NCBI RefSeq assembly: GCF_963082655.1
Contig: NC_081553.1
Location: 150,116,990-150,180,989 of the forward strand
Direction of reading: 5' to 3'
DNA length: 64,000 bases
From: Stomoxys calcitrans
Lineage: Eukaryota > Arthropoda > Insecta > Diptera > Muscidae
Shown: in pieces, positions 43,405-57,104 of the stretch
Position numbering within the stretch: position 1 is the first letter of the stretch
How the letters are laid out: every line of letters begins with the position of its first letter
Made by a program: the position numbers and the translations under genes
The notes under the pieces: model-generated
What the model was told of the DNA's origin: nothing
Database searches by the model: none
The model's input: only the letters and a program-made list of their open reading frames with translations

Positions 43405-46400
43405 TTTGCGTTAGGTTATGTTGAAAAGAGGCTGCGGTTATTAATCCGCCCCATGCCACTATGGATATACACCTAATACTGTAACCAGCTTGCTGTGCGA
43501 TCTAAATACTAAAAAGTGAATCTAAGTTAGGAATACCTTGCTACTTACAAAATGCTTAATTGTTTTGTATGCCACGATCTTCAGTTGGTTCATGTCTGAT
43601 ATTGTGTCCCCAGCTAAGTGCCGATACTTGTTAGACGCGAAAGCCGGCAATGACATAGAAAATGATTACCGCATGTCCTACACATGCTATCACTTGCCGC
43701 ACCGATTTTACAAAAGTGAGCTCGTAGTCCTATGTGTCCCGTTATGATACCGATAGCTATACTGACCTCCTGCTTACTTCCTTTCAGTAATAGCCTCGTC
43801 ATCTAACGATCTGGATTCCCCCATAGGATTTTCGCCGTCCTACCGACTGTTTCGTAGTTCCACAGGGTTGCGTGCGGCCCCCACTCCCTTAATTCGGACT
43901 GCGTCGACACGAAAGGCTACGGGTTGACCAAGTTAACGAAGTCAATGAAGACCCTCATCCCACCCTGTCCTAAAGCTTTGAACCATTTGTGTAACATGAT
44001 CTTCCAGATGGCAATACTAGGGCTCCGTCAATCCAAGACAGTGCCGCTGGCAGCAATGCCTCGCACTCGACCTCAAGTGTCGTCTCAGGTGTCCGATCGG
44101 TAACCTCTTCTTTTCCTTCCAGGTATCCAATTGGTATGAGCTTCTCCTATTCTCAATCCATTCATTCATCGCCTTAAGTCTCATAGTCGCCGCGCCTGCC
44201 TCACACTTAATCTATATGTCAATGGGTCAGATATCTATCTCATCCTCCGCCTATGCCAAGACAACATGTTATCTGAACTTGTTGTAATATCCCAACGTTG
44301 CACCTTTTCTCCATAGCAGTCCATCGAAGTAAGTACTGGTCTAATCACGCTCCTGTAGAGCCAGTGGACTATCCTGGGATTCAGGCTCCATTTCGACCCT
44401 GCGGCCCGTCTACATAGTGCCCAACACCTGTGAGCCTTCTCGGTAAGCTCCTTAATATGACACTTCCAATTCAGTTTCCTATCCAAGAACCAACTAAGTA
44501 TTGGACCTTGTCAGATATCGAAATCGTTGTCAGATATCGAAATCGTTGTCATATATCGAAATTGGACCACCATCGTCTTCCTCGTGAACACGCTGATTTC
44601 GGTCTTCTCTGGGTTAAAATTGAAATCCCTGGGTCTAGCCCAGTCGTGTGCCATATGCAAGACCTTTTCGGCTCTTCTGCATAGCTGGTTCGGATCCTTA
44701 CGCCTTTTAAGCAATATAACATCGTCTGACGAGGGATTTGAACCCGCACCCTGGTCAGCAGCATTAGTCAGCATCTGTAATAGGAGTGGCGATAAAATGC
44801 CCCATGTAGCGTGCTTTTTGACACTTTTTTACTTATATTTGTGTTATAGGACACACAATTTATCCACCTGTTCCTTAACATATGGTTTATCTAGATTCTA
44901 AGGACCGGGTTCACCCGATACTGGTCGAAGGATTGTCGGTCCCCACATTGTTAAAGGCCTCCTCGATGTCAATGCATACCGTCAGTGTGTACGTTTTGTC
45001 ATCGAAGGATTTTTTTATTTTATGCACAACCTCATGCAGAGCAGTCTTCACCGACCTTCCCTTGACATAGGCATGCTGTTTGTATTTAAGCAGTTCGTCC
45101 TACTCTTTATTATGGTATTCACAAACCGTTCCATGGTTTTAAGTACAAAGGGCGTAAGGCTTATAGATCTGTAGGCGCTTGGCTTCGCATAACTTGCCTT
45201 GCTGGACTTGGGTATAAAAACCACCCTTTCCTCCTGCTAGGCAGTGAAAATATTGGCCAGGTGGGGCGCAAGATAGTTCGCTTCATTCTGTAGTAACGGC
45301 GGAAATATTTTATCAGATCCGGTTGACTTAAATGGTTGGAAGCTCCTCTAGGATTCCTTTAACACAAATTCTGTAAGCCTTCGAACAACATAATTATTCC
45401 AAGATTCCGGTGTCTCCGTGAGTCCCGTCGCATCCTGTGGGAAATGGGTTTTCACCAAAAGCCACAATATGTCATCAGTTGTCTCTGCATGGGTTTTAAA
45501 TGAAACTTTTCCTCTTGGTGGTGTAGTTAACGCTATCGATTTGTTCGCAGAAAAGCTTCCAGAAGGCATGTTTTGAGCTCTTGTAATTTTATTGTATTCC
45601 TTGAGCGGTGTATAATACACATCTCAATATACTTCCACATTTTTACATCGTGCTCTGTTAAAATGTCTGCGGACCTCTTTCCCAATTTGTCAAATCTCCC
45701 CGTCATCCAGGGTTTTTCTAGGTTTGATTTCCTTTCCCGACGAGCACAACTTTCCTCACCAACCGTTGCAGCTCCGACGTGGGTGGCGGTGACGGAGAGT
45801 CGGAAGGCAGATAAAGTGATGCCAGGTATGCTCCATCGTCTCCCTGTCTCACCACTGTTGCATCCGACACTAACAGCTAAATAAATAACTGGTAGTTGTT
45901 ATGGTTCAGTCTAGAAACTTTGTTCCGGGTCGGCCATGGCTCCTGAATTATGGCAATATGAATTTTGCCCTTGCTGATATTTTCCATCAGAGCGAGTGTG
46001 TCTCGCTCCGGTGGAGGTTTATCTAGATAACTTCAATCATTGGTCTTCCAGTAAATGGGCTTCCTGGGAATGCGTGATTTCATCGCCAGCTCACTGCTCA
46101 CTAGGCTGCATTGACTTTCCTATCTCTGTACTGCCTGATGTTTTCGTTTTAGTTTGTTTGCCTATCCTAGTCTTCCGAATCTTTATAAAGTCGGTTATGG
46201 ATCCATCGTTGGGTCCCTGATCGTTATACTGTATTGAGTTTCCCGTCCCTGTACTGCCTGATCTTTGCCTATCTAAGTCTTCCAAATCTTAAGTGATTAG
46301 GTATCGGCTCCCTGTCGCCTCCTGGAAGACCTCCCACTTCTCTGCGACCAAAATTTGGTTTTGCTTGCCCATGAATCCTAACATGCGTTCCGTCCCAAAT

Positions 46401-47335
46401 TTACTGCCCCATCCCCTGATGAAGACCGTCGCCTTTGAGATCTAGGGGATGTCTATCTTCTCCCAGGGAGCGTGGATACCTCCAACGAGCTGTTTGACGG
46501 CATCAATAGATTCCGCCGACGCAAAACGCAGCGTAAAGATGTCCCCTCTATACTCGCAGCTCATCATTTGTATGGGTGGACCCTCTACAGAGTTCCACAA
46601 ATGTACATCGGATGCACAGCCGATATTGATGCATAAGTCAGCTGATCTCTGTTGTGCTTCCTTACCACTTTGGCGTAAGAGAGCGATTCCTTACAATTCT
46701 CAGAGACCATCTTTCCCTTCCGTGATGGCTGTGGTATCATTTTGAAAGTCGCAGTCCTCCATGAAGACGGGGCCGTGCGCGCTTCCTTCGTTGCTGTTCC
46801 GACTTTGTCTCCCTCCGAAGGACACTGCAGTCTCCATTGAGGGATGGCTGGCTTGGTTTTCCCAGAGTACTTGAAAGCTGGAAGAGATATGCTCTTCTGG
46901 TGATCTGATTCTCTTTTCTGCTTCCGTAGAAGTGCTTGGAATGTCAGTTCTATCCCTTCCAGCATCCTGCACTTCCGCCCGATTGCGCTGCCGGTGCATA
47001 CTCTTCTGTCTCCATCGTTGTGCCACGGATCACTTTCTCGGTCTGCTTGTGAGCTCATATCTCGATTCGGCTGCGATGACTGTTTCATTGACACTGTCGC
47101 TGTTTGAATCCGAGTCGGAAACACCACCTTTACCTATAGACTGAGGACGAACTGTGCATCCCTCTGGACAACATACTACGGGCTGATACCACCACCGCAA
47201 CTGCTAGGTCCATTTTGATTCTACTCGAAAAGGGCTTTAAAATTTTTAGTAAATGGTACCTATTCCAAAACGGATGATTTTCGTTGAGGAGCGAAATGAA
47301 AACATCTCCACTCCACTCTACGGTCGATTTTTTGT
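43405..47335 (-). mobile_element. LINE-A copy 6, internally deleted
   Basis: This runs from a 5' untranslated region (to about 47335, similar to the copy-4 5' end) through ORF1 and the 120-bp repeat region (two units, 46285-46091). It then has the endonuclease start, a jump to pre-RT sequence near 45770, degraded RT (catalytic box lost, 44774-44511), RNase H, and a CAACATAACCTAAC tail at about 43404-43418. It lies just left of the M13 terminal exon in the opposite orientation. Confidence 0.8.
46585..47217 (-). pseudogene. LINE-A ORF1, copy 6
   Basis: The frame 47127-46585 and an overlapping one (47026-46700) carry the ORF1 N-terminal features: basic RWRQKSMHRQRN, TDIPSTSTEAEKRIRSPEEH and QLTYAS. 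The ATG is near 47217. Frameshifts and a small internal deletion (the ELTYAV...GRIPPD block is shortened) make it inactive. Confidence 0.7.
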
Positions 47336-47411
47336 CGATACTAATTAAACATAATAAATAACTTTTATCTTTACATTATTAATAAAATAAATATGCTTTT
47401 TACTTTTTTAG

Positions 47412-47511
47412 ATTGGGATGGCTCGTAGCACAAGGTGGAAGTGCAGCAGAAGTTTATGAATGCCCGGTAGGATCTATGATAAATTCCCAGAAGACCTGCA
47501 ATGTTTTGTAA
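47412..47511 (+). CDS. M13 (neprilysin-like) homologue, terminal coding exon
   Basis: It is preceded by a TTTTTACTTTTTTAG acceptor. With one base completing a codon it reads LGWLVAQGGSAAEVYECPVG, then SMINSQKTCNVL and TAA (47509-47511). This matches the M13 C-terminus (FAEAFNCPKGSPMNPxxKCxVW-type): the Cys-Pro-x-Gly-Ser and the Cys near the end are conserved, while the final Trp is Leu. The phase fits the donor at 8235. In M13 enzymes the conserved C-terminal Cys forms a disulfide. A poly(A) signal follows 50 bases downstream. The link to 7851-8235 over 39 kb needs transcript support. Confidence 0.7.
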
Positions 47512-47560
47512 CTTTTTCAATCAATTTAAATTAATTGAAATTAAATAATATATTGTTGTA

Positions 47561-47566
47561 AATAAA
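47561..47566 (+). terminator. Poly(A) signal AATAAA of the M13-like gene
   Basis: AATAAA lies 49 bases after the TAA stop, in an AT-rich 3' untranslated region. Confidence 0.6.
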
Positions 47567-47599
47567 AATATAGAACAAATACATAAAGTTTTAATATCG

Positions 47600-48064
47600 A
47601 TTTGCTAGAGGTATATACGATGTTTGTTTAAAATCAAACCAATCTACACGAAGACCCGCACAATTTTAAACACAGTAATTCAATAAATGTTAAACCTTTA
47701 CCAGCCCAATTTCTAAAACCTTTCGCCATTTTCCAAGCACCTTTTTCATAGATAGAAACCTTTTCTACCAATCACTACAGACGTGTACGTTAGTGATTTT
47801 TCACTTAATCGTTTGGATCTCGCACACGAATCACCTCTACCCTTCACCACAAGATTGGTCATTCCTTGTGTTACACCTCGAGATATAGTTCTTAAACCCT
47901 TCAAAGTATGTACTCAACTAAATTTGTTATTCAAAATTGCAAAAATTTTGTTTAAACAAGGTTTTTTTTCTGCCGAACATGGGAACGCATACACCACTGA
48001 ATGCAAAACAATCTTGCTTCTATACCACACAATCATAATTTTACCATGTTCACTGTTTTCTTGT
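47600..48064. other. Spacer with one unrecognised ORF
   Basis: A 97-residue plus frame (47783-48076) contains LPFTTRLVIPCVTPRDIVLK followed by a GTATGT that could be a splice donor. No similarity was recognised, so no gene is claimed. Confidence 0.35.
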
Positions 48065-48599
48065 TTGAACCGTTAAGAGCAGCGGACATTTTGTTATTTC
48101 GCTCCGCAATAATATTCTGGAACTTGTAATTGGTAGTAATTTTCGAGAAAAGTTTGAAGGCACTCAAGGGTAGCTACAATAGTGGTATCCATTAGGCTGT
48201 TAATGATCTGTGTCTGTTTCCAGTGGAGCGGCAGATCTAAAGCCCAGACCTACTAAGACCTCAACTGGCGGAGCGGCTGCATCATGCTACACTAGCAAGC
48301 AGATGACTGGTTAGCAGGGGATCTTGACGAATACACCCGCTTCGAGTTTTAAAGACAAGGCCGACGCTATTTTATCTTCGCATGCCTATAATTCGCCTAT
48401 TCAACGGCCTTCTCCGGCAAACCAATACGCTCTTTAATAATTAATAGAAGGCGCAACCCCCTAAGGTTTAGTGAGAGGCTTGGTGAGATAAAGGCTACAC
48501 GTCCAGATTAGGAAATGACACCGTAATTAGCCCAAAGATTGCGGTCATTTGGAGGGCATCCCATGCCCAAAAGAACTCAGCCTAATAATAATAATAGCC

Positions 48600-50085
<1,486 letters not shown>

Positions 50086-50156
50086 GTAGGCTGTCTCTAC
50101 AGTCAGAAGGACTGCAGGCGCCTTGGCTTAGGGAGACATACTCTGCTTGCATCAGC

Positions 50157-50978
50157 ATGTCGTATATACCTGTAGAGTGGAGAGACACAATGTCATTTCC
50201 ATTCCAAAAGCTGGAAAACCTTACCACAAGATTGAAAAAGATTTTCGTCCAACATGTCAATCATCTTTCGGGAAAGTCTCTTGAGAGGTCGGTAGACTAT
50301 ATCTTATGGCAAAGATGCCTGGAGATCGCTTGTCTCGACTAAAGATTACTAAAAGATGCATTACGGCAGGTCTGGGATCTGTACATCTAAAAAGAGGGGT
50401 CTACTCAAGGAAGTGTACTGTCTCCTTTACTGTGGAATATGGTCATTAAAAATATATTATTGTCTCTGCAAGAAAAGAGTGTAAAAGTGGTCGCGTATGC
50501 TGATGACATGGCTATTACGGTTAGGGGAAAGTTTTCCAGCATTCTTAGAGATATACTTCAGGTAGCTCTACGAGCGGTGGTGGCTATCGAAAGTGGTCTA
50601 GGTATAAATCCGTGTAAGATAGAAGTAGTTATTTTTAGCAGGAGATACAAGTTACCTACAGTAGCACCTGTCTTCTTGAAAGAAGAGAATGTTCCATTTA
50701 CTGAAAACGCAAAATACCTGGGTGTACAGCCGGACAGGAAATTGTACTTAAAATCCATCATTTTGGAAGGGGCAAGAAATGCAACTCTACACCTGCAAGA
50801 GAACGTATGGGACTTAAACTGCGTGTTATGCACATGTCTGGTGGACGGCGCTTCTAAAGTCCACCTACTGTTCAATGTTCAGCCGGATCCAAAGGATGGC
50901 TTGTTTGTGCATCACAGCCGCACGAGACTACGCCTCTGGACATTGTGGCTAGGCAAATTGCTGCTACCAATGCTGTAA
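50157..50978 (+). pseudogene. LINE-B reverse transcriptase
   Basis: The main frame, 50439-50978 (179 residues), holds the catalytic VVAYADDMAITVRGKFSSIL box (about 50488-50530). It also has GLGINPCKIEVVIFSRRYKL and NAKYLGVQPDRKLYLK (thumb). The earlier piece, 50157-50342, is the fingers region in broken form. YADD is intact, but the frame is interrupted at about 50342 and 50978. Confidence 0.75.
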
Positions 50979-51084
50979 GGCTTAGGAAACTATCTCTTTG
51001 GTCACATGGCGGCTACGGACACTGTGTTATCCTTGATACAATGCCCGATGTTCTAGCCAGTGTGTCGAGTCGCTTTTTGACTCG

Positions 51085-51645
51085 CTTAAGCTGGGTAAAG
51101 GCCACTATAGAGGCTGTTACCATGGAAACAATCGAGGACGTAGCTCCAATAACCAGAATTTTAACAGTCAGAACAATAGCGGCGGTAATAACCACAACGT
51201 GCGTGTCCTTACCGAAGAGAATAATGATTCGAAAAACCTGAATGTTCCCTTGGGAGAACATTAGTCCAAAAGTCAACGATATGTCACATAAACCTAAGTC
51301 AAAGCATATTTGTGAAGGCAAGAACAAATTTTTCTAATGACATTCTCACATTATTTGTGGATACGGGTGCGGACATATCTTTATTAAATCCATGTGATGG
51401 TATTCTTGGCATGGATTTCATTGAGAAATACAAATGTATTTTAGAATTCAATGAGGACCATGATTGGCTGATTCTAAGACCGAACAAATATCCTGTTCCA
51501 ACAGACATCGATAGTACAAGAAGATTTTTGCTAGCGGTGAAGCTATATCGCACACCGTATTTGGTTAAGAATGCAGCAAGATCAAAATTGAGGACCATTA
51601 TCAGTTATAACAGTCTCAGGCACACCAAATAAACAAAAACGGTAG
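51085..51645 (+). mobile_element. Ty3/gypsy fragment G2: gag end and protease
   Basis: It begins with a knuckle-like KGHYRGCYHGNNRGRSSNNQ and an Asn-rich linker. The retropepsin strand ILTLFVDTGADISLLNP (ORF 51312-51632) follows, with ILGMDFIEKY further on. The Asn-rich tail resembles G1 at 12305-12460, which suggests the same family. No LTR is visible. Confidence 0.7.
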
Positions 51646-51649
51646 TCTC

Positions 51650-52100
51650 AAGAAAATCAATTATGGAGGATGTGGACATTTTCCTTAAGGCCTTAAGTAA
51701 AGGATACTTGGTGAAATGGTCCAACACAAAAAAATTGCGATGTTCCTTATTCTAGAGCGAGGATAAAGTCCCAGAAAATCCAAATACAGTCTCTTAAACG
51801 GGCGATAGGACTTATGTTGTGCACCCATCGGTGGTCTAAGCACAACATTCGAAGCCTTACTCAATCTACACGCATCAAGTCCCAACACATAAGATCTCAC
51901 ATGGTTAGCCATGTGCGGCCAAAAGAAATTCCTCCGGATTCTACCGAGGGTCATCACTACACCTCTTTTCCCGTCAGAATTCTTCCCTATGAAAAATCCC
52001 CAAATGCAGCTCTATTCTGCGTGGTACTCTCATTCTCACAAGGTAGAACAAATTGTTTGCTGATACATTTCACTCGTTATCATAAGCTCACTAATAACAA
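51650..52100 (-). mobile_element. Ty3/gypsy integrase fragment, inverted
   Basis: The minus ORF 51957-51685 reads TLGRIRRNFFWPHMANHVRS, then LDACRLSK, RPPMG and RLYLDFLGLYPRS. This is the integrase zinc region and first catalytic strand of Ty3/gypsy elements. HFTKYPLLKAL continues to about 51655. It points opposite to the protease fragment immediately left of it. Confidence 0.75.
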
Positions 52101-52187
52101 GAAAATTCAAAACCTTAATGAGTCTCCCTATTTTCTATCGGAGAGTGTCTCGCCAAGATCTCTGTCCCGAATTTTTTTTTCGGATAA

Positions 52188-52259
52188 TTACTGATTCTAT
52201 CCGTAATAGGCACTTCAAGAATGACGCAACACTTATTTATACTATAACTCGGAAACTGT
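52188..52259 (+). repeat. Satellite-like D fragment
   Basis: ATTACTGATTCTATCCGTAA, GGCACTTCAAGAATGACGC and TCGGAAACTGT match the unit of the array at 53861-59440. The piece lies left of the mini-me-like element and the main array lies right of it. Confidence 0.7.
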
Positions 52260-53860
52260 AATAAACACGTATGTTGATGGTCATGAGGGAATCCGTCGTA
52301 CAAAATTTCAGGCAAATCGGATAATAATTGCGACCTCTAGAGGCTCAAGAAGTCAAGATCCCAGATCGGTTTATATGGCAGCTATATCAGGTTATAAACC
52401 GATTTGAACCTTATTTGACACAGTTGTTGAAAGTAAGAATAAAATACGTCTTGCAAAATTTTTGCCAAATCGGATAAGAATTGCGCCCTCTAGAAGCTTA
52501 AGAAGTCAAGTCCCCAGAACTGTTGATATGACAGCTATATCAGGTTATGAACCGATTTGAACCATACTTGGCACAGTTTTTGGATATTATAAAAAAATAC
52601 TTCGTGAAAAATTTCATTCCAATCGGATAAGAATTGCACACTCTAGAGGCTCAAGAAGTCAAGACTCAAGAACGGTTTATATGGCAGCTATATCAGGTTA
52701 TGGACCGATTTGAACCATACTTGGCACAGTTGTTGGATATAATAACAAAACACGTCGTGCAAAATTTCATTCCAATCGGATAAGAATTGCGCACTCTAGG
52801 GGCTTAAGAAGTCAAGACCCAAGATCGGTTTATATGGCAGCTATATCAAATCATGAACCGATTTAAACCATACTTAGCGCAGTTGTTGGAAGTGATACCA
52901 AAACATCACGAGTCTCTAGAAGACCAAAATTGCGCCCTCTAGAGACTCATGAAGTCAAGACCCAAGATCGGTTTATATGGCAGCTATATCAAAACATGGC
53001 CCATTTACAATACCAACCGACCTATACTAATAAGAAGTATTTGTGCAAAATTGCAAGCGGCTAGCTTTACTCCTACGGAAGTTAGCGTGCTTTTGACAGA
53101 CAGACGGACGGACGGACGGACATGGCTAGATCGATATAAAATGTCGCGACGATCAAGAATATATATATACTTTATGGGGTCTCAGACGAATATTTCGATT
53201 ATTTACAATCATAATGACGAAATTAAAGGGTGATTTTTTTGAGGTTAGGATTTTCATGCATTAGTATTTGACAGATCACGTGGGATTTCAGACATGGTGT
53301 CAAAGAGAAAGATGCTCAGTATGCTTTGACATTTCATCATGAATAGACTTACTAACGAGCAACGCTTGCAAATCATTGAATTTTATTACCAAAATCAGTG
53401 TTCGGTTCGAAATGTGTTCAAATTTTGACAAATTTTGTTCAGCGATGAGGCTCATTTCTGGTTGAATGGCTACGTAAATAAGCAAAATTGCCGCATTTGG
53501 AGTGAAGAGCAACCAGAAGCCGTTCAAGAACTGCCCATGCATCCCGAAAAATGCACTGTTTGGTGTGGTTTGTACGCTGGTGGAATCATTGGACTGTATT
53601 TTTTCAAAGATGCTGTTGGACGCAACGTTACGGTGAATGAACACATTTCGAACCGAACACTGATTTTGGTAATAAAATTCAATGATTTGCAAGCGTTGCT
53701 CGTTAGTAAGTCTATTCATGATGAAATGTCAAAGCATACTGAGCATCTTTCTCTTTGACACCATGTCTGAAATCCCACGTGATCTGTCAAATACTAATGC
53801 ATGAAAATCCTAACCTCAAAAAAATCACCCTTTAGTATACCCCCATCCTATGGTGGAGGG
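52260..53860 (+). mobile_element. Mini-me-like element 2, carrying a nested snap-back mariner
   Basis: The left end is missing. 153-bp units have markers at 52363, 52516, 52669, 52822 and 52965 (the last interval is 143 bp). The GACG microsatellite lies at 53095-53120, the core and TA tract at 53121-53180, and GGTGGAGGGTATAAAA at the right end. The terminal GACGAAATTAGTATACCCC sequence is split by the 607-bp insert at 53226-53832. Confidence 0.75.
53226..53832. mobile_element. 607-bp snap-back mariner-like derivative with perfect 195-bp inverted ends
   Basis: Left repeat 53226-53420 and right repeat 53638-53832 are exact reverse complements over 195 bases. A TA duplication flanks the element (53224-53225, 53833-53834). 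The unoccupied site is preserved in the related element near 12010-12025 (GACGAAATTAGTATACCCC). The 217-bp centre encodes a transposase piece: FSDEAHFWLNGYVNKQN with the first catalytic Asp, then HPEKCTVWCGLYAGGIIGLY. Because the inverted end includes coding sequence, both strands encode the same tail peptide. No functional transposase is possible. Confidence 0.95.
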
Positions 53861-56565
53861 TATAAAAATTACTAAATCTATTCTTAATAGGCACTTCAAG
53901 AATGACCGAAATAAAAATTATCCTATATCTCGAAAACTGTCAGTGCCAGGTTTGAAAAATAAGGCTGGTTTTTACATATTTTTGTTGGCTTTCAAAGGGA
54001 AATTACTGATTCATCTGTATCATTCACGGTTGACACAACATTTTATTATCCTATATCTCTGATACTTTAAATTGTAGGTACGAAAAATAGGTCTGGATTT
54101 TTAAACATTTTTGTTGGCTTCATTTCGAATGAAGCTGTTTGCGAATCAATTAAGTAGTTTCCGAGAGAACCGGAAAATAGGTACTCTATCTGTACCAGAC
54201 ACTTCAAGTATGACCCCACATGTAATTATCCTATATTTCTGATTCTATCCGTAATGGCACTACAAGAATGACCCAACACATAATTATCCTATATCTCGGA
54301 AACTATCAGTGAGTATGACAAATAAGGCTGGCTTAGTAGATATTTTGTTGGCTTTCAAACGAACCAAGCTGTTGCGATACGCATAAGTCATTTCCAAAAA
54401 ACACGAAAATTACTAATTCTATCTGTACCAGACACATAGAGCTGTCGCCAAAATATGCAAAAGTTTTCTACTTCCTTTTCAGCGAATTTTATTCCATTAT
54501 TCTATTGATATTTAGGTTCAATATTAATTTTCTTTTTTAAGTTGGCTTAAAAACGGGATTTAAAAAAGATCTTTTGATAATAAAAAAAAGCCATTTAAAA
54601 TCGACATAGGAGAAAATGACTACAGACGCTTCAAGTGAAAAATCAACTAAAAATTCTGCAACTGTATGACGAAACTCCCTTAATGTCGCTTAGAAGCTAC
54701 AAAACATGCAATCCATTCATCACTACCCCAATTTATATTTCACAAAATTGTTTAAACTTAGCATAGTCAATGCTATTCTATATTGCTTCCCAAGATATAG
54801 GAAAAGAACAAACTTCGCCAACTTGGAAGTATATATAATGCTGTTCCATTAGAATAATTTCCAATATATGTTGCTGCGTAATTATCCTATATATCGGTAA
54901 CTGTGGGTGGTAGGCATGAAAAATATGGATGGTTTTGTAGATATTTTTGTTGTCTTCCAAATAAATCAAGCTGTTTGCGAATCGGTTAAGTCGTTCCCGA
55001 GAAAAACGGAAATTGCTTATTTTATCCGTACCAGACACTTCAAGAATGACCCAACACATTATTACCATATATCTCGGAAACTGTGGGAAGTAGGTATTTC
55101 TGACTCTATCCGTACAAGACACCTCGATAATGACACCTCACATAATTATCTTGTATCTCGGAAACAGTATGGCTGGTTTTGTAGATCTGTTGAATCTGTT
55201 TGAAAATCGTTTAAGTCGTTTCCGAGACTATCTGATCTATCCATAAGGGACACTTCAATAATGACGCAACACTTAATTATCCTATATCTCGGAAACTGTA
55301 AGTGGTTGGTATGAAAAATGAGGCTGGTGTTGTAGATATTTTTTTGATTTTCAATCGAACCAAGCTGTGTGCGAATAGGTTATGTCGTTTCCGAGAAAAG
55401 CGAAAATTACTGACTTTATCCGAAATAGTCACTTCAAGAGTGACACAACATATAATTGTTCTATATCTCCGAAACTATGAGAGGTAGGTATGAAAAATTA
55501 AACTTTAAGAGGTAAGTATGAAAAATACAGTTAGTTTTGTAGATATCCTTGTTAGTTTTCAAGCGAATCAAGCCGTTTGCAAGACGGATAAGTCGTTTCC
55601 AAGAAAAACGAAAATTGCTGATTTTATCCGTACCAGACACTTCAATATTGACCGAACACATAATTGTCCTATGTCTTGGAAACTGTGAGTGGTAGGCATG
55701 AAAAATAACGCTGGTTTTGTTGACACTTTCGTTGGCTTTCCATTGTTGAATCTGTTTGTCTGAAACTATAAGCGGTAGTTACGAAAAATGAAGCTGGTTT
55801 TGTAGATATTTTTGTTGGATTTCATTCGAATTATGTTGCTTGCGAGTCGGTAAAGTCGCTTCTAAGAAAAACGAAAAGTAACCCAACAGAGAAAGAGTAA
55901 CCCAACAGATAATTATCCTGTATCACGGAAACTGTGTGAGGTACGTATGAAAAATAAGGCTGGTTTTGCGGATATGTTTGTTGGCTTTTGAACGAAACAA
56001 GCTGTTGCGAATCGGTTAAGTCGTTTCCAAACAAACCGAAAATTTCTGACTTTATCCGTACTAGACATTTCAGTATTGATCGCGATATAGGATAATTATG
56101 TGTGAATTATCCTATATCGCGGAAACTGTGATTGGTAGGTATGAAAAATAAGGCTGGTTTTATAGATATTTTTTATTGGTTTTTAAACGAATCGAGCTGT
56201 TTGCGACTCGGTTAAGTCGTTTTCGACATATAATTATCCTATGTTTTAGAAACTGTTAGTGGTAAGTAAGAAAAATAAGTATGATTTTGTACATATCTGT
56301 GTTGGCTTTCAAAATAACCCAGCTGTTGGCGAATCGGTTATGTCGCTTCCGAGAAAAACGAAAATTGCCGATTCTTTTCGTAATAGGCACTTCAAGAATT
56401 ACACAAAACTTATTTATATTATATCTGGGAAACGGTGAGTGCAAGATTTGAAAAAATTATGGTTTGCTAGGTATTTGTTTTGGCTTTCAAACGAATCAAG
56501 CTGTTTGCGAATCGGCAGAGTCGTTTCCGCAAAAATCGATAATTTCTTATTCTATCCGTATTGGC
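53861..56565 (+). repeat. Satellite-like array D, about 178-bp unit, left block
   Basis: Units contain AATTATCCTATATCTCGGAA, ACTGTGAGTGGTAGG, GGCTGGTTTTGTAGATATTT, GAATCAAGCTGTTTGCGAATCGG, TTAAGTCGTTTCCGAG and CACTTCAAGAATGACCC. Complete spacings are about 175-181 bp (for example 55278 to 55458). Many units are truncated or merged. About 54435-54885 is unrelated DNA. Confidence 0.85.
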
Positions 56566-56569
56566 TATT

Positions 56570-57102
56570 AAAAGACTAGGATGGAAAAAGACTAGAATGA
56601 GACCATATCCTACTCCCAAGAAGCCCATTTACTCAAGATTTGGGAGACTACTATAGGCAAAGATCCTAATATTGGAACATCAGGCATTGCAGAGACGATA
56701 GACTCAAGAAAGCCTAATCAACAGTGACTCTATGATGGAACCATTACCGACTTTTTCAAGATTCTGAAGACTAGGATATGCAAATATCCTAATTTTAAAA
56801 CACGAGGTAGTGCCGTGACTTGAAACTCAATGCGGTCTAAACAGGGAGCAGACGCACTCCCAAGAAACCCAATTACTTTAGGACCAATGATTGAGGTCAT
56901 CCAGATAAACCTCCACCTGAGCATGACAGCTACTCACGATATGGTGGAGAAAATCTGCAAGGGCAAGATTTATATTGCCTAAATAGGGGAGTCATGAACC
57001 TGGAACAAGGGTTCTGGGCTGAACCATATCAACCACACATTATTCTATGCTAACACTGGTACTCGGCCGAGGACCTGCGCTATTTGTCATAAAAATTAAA
57101 AT
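56570..57102 (+). mobile_element. LINE-A copy 7: ORF1 repeat tail and ORF2 start
   Basis: Two 120-bp-type ORF1 repeats (markers near 56662 and 56785) are followed by the ORF2 start (ATGATTGAGGTCATCCAG, near 56887) and endonuclease sequence, which stops where a mariner element begins. It probably belongs to the same LINE copy as 57905-58645. Confidence 0.75.
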
Positions 57103-57104
57103 TA

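Larger units (their letters stand above)
8236..47411 (+). other. Proposed giant intron of the M13-like gene
   Basis: The donor GTAAGTAT at 8236 leaves codon phase 2. The acceptor TACTTTTTTAG ending at 47411 supplies the single base needed, and the joined reading continues the M13 C-terminus. The interval is about 39.2 kb and consists almost entirely of mobile elements and tandem arrays. The link is inferred from phase and family similarity only. An alternative acceptor lies before the degenerate exon at 42639. Confidence 0.6.

Noticed and set aside
47783..48076. 97-residue ORF with a possible GTATGT donor as a host exon
   Set aside because: No similarity, no clear acceptor, and it runs into the LINE-B copy.
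53300..53758. Two ORFs on opposite strands ending in the same peptide
   Set aside because: Both arise from the perfect inverted ends of the snap-back mariner derivative, not from two genes.
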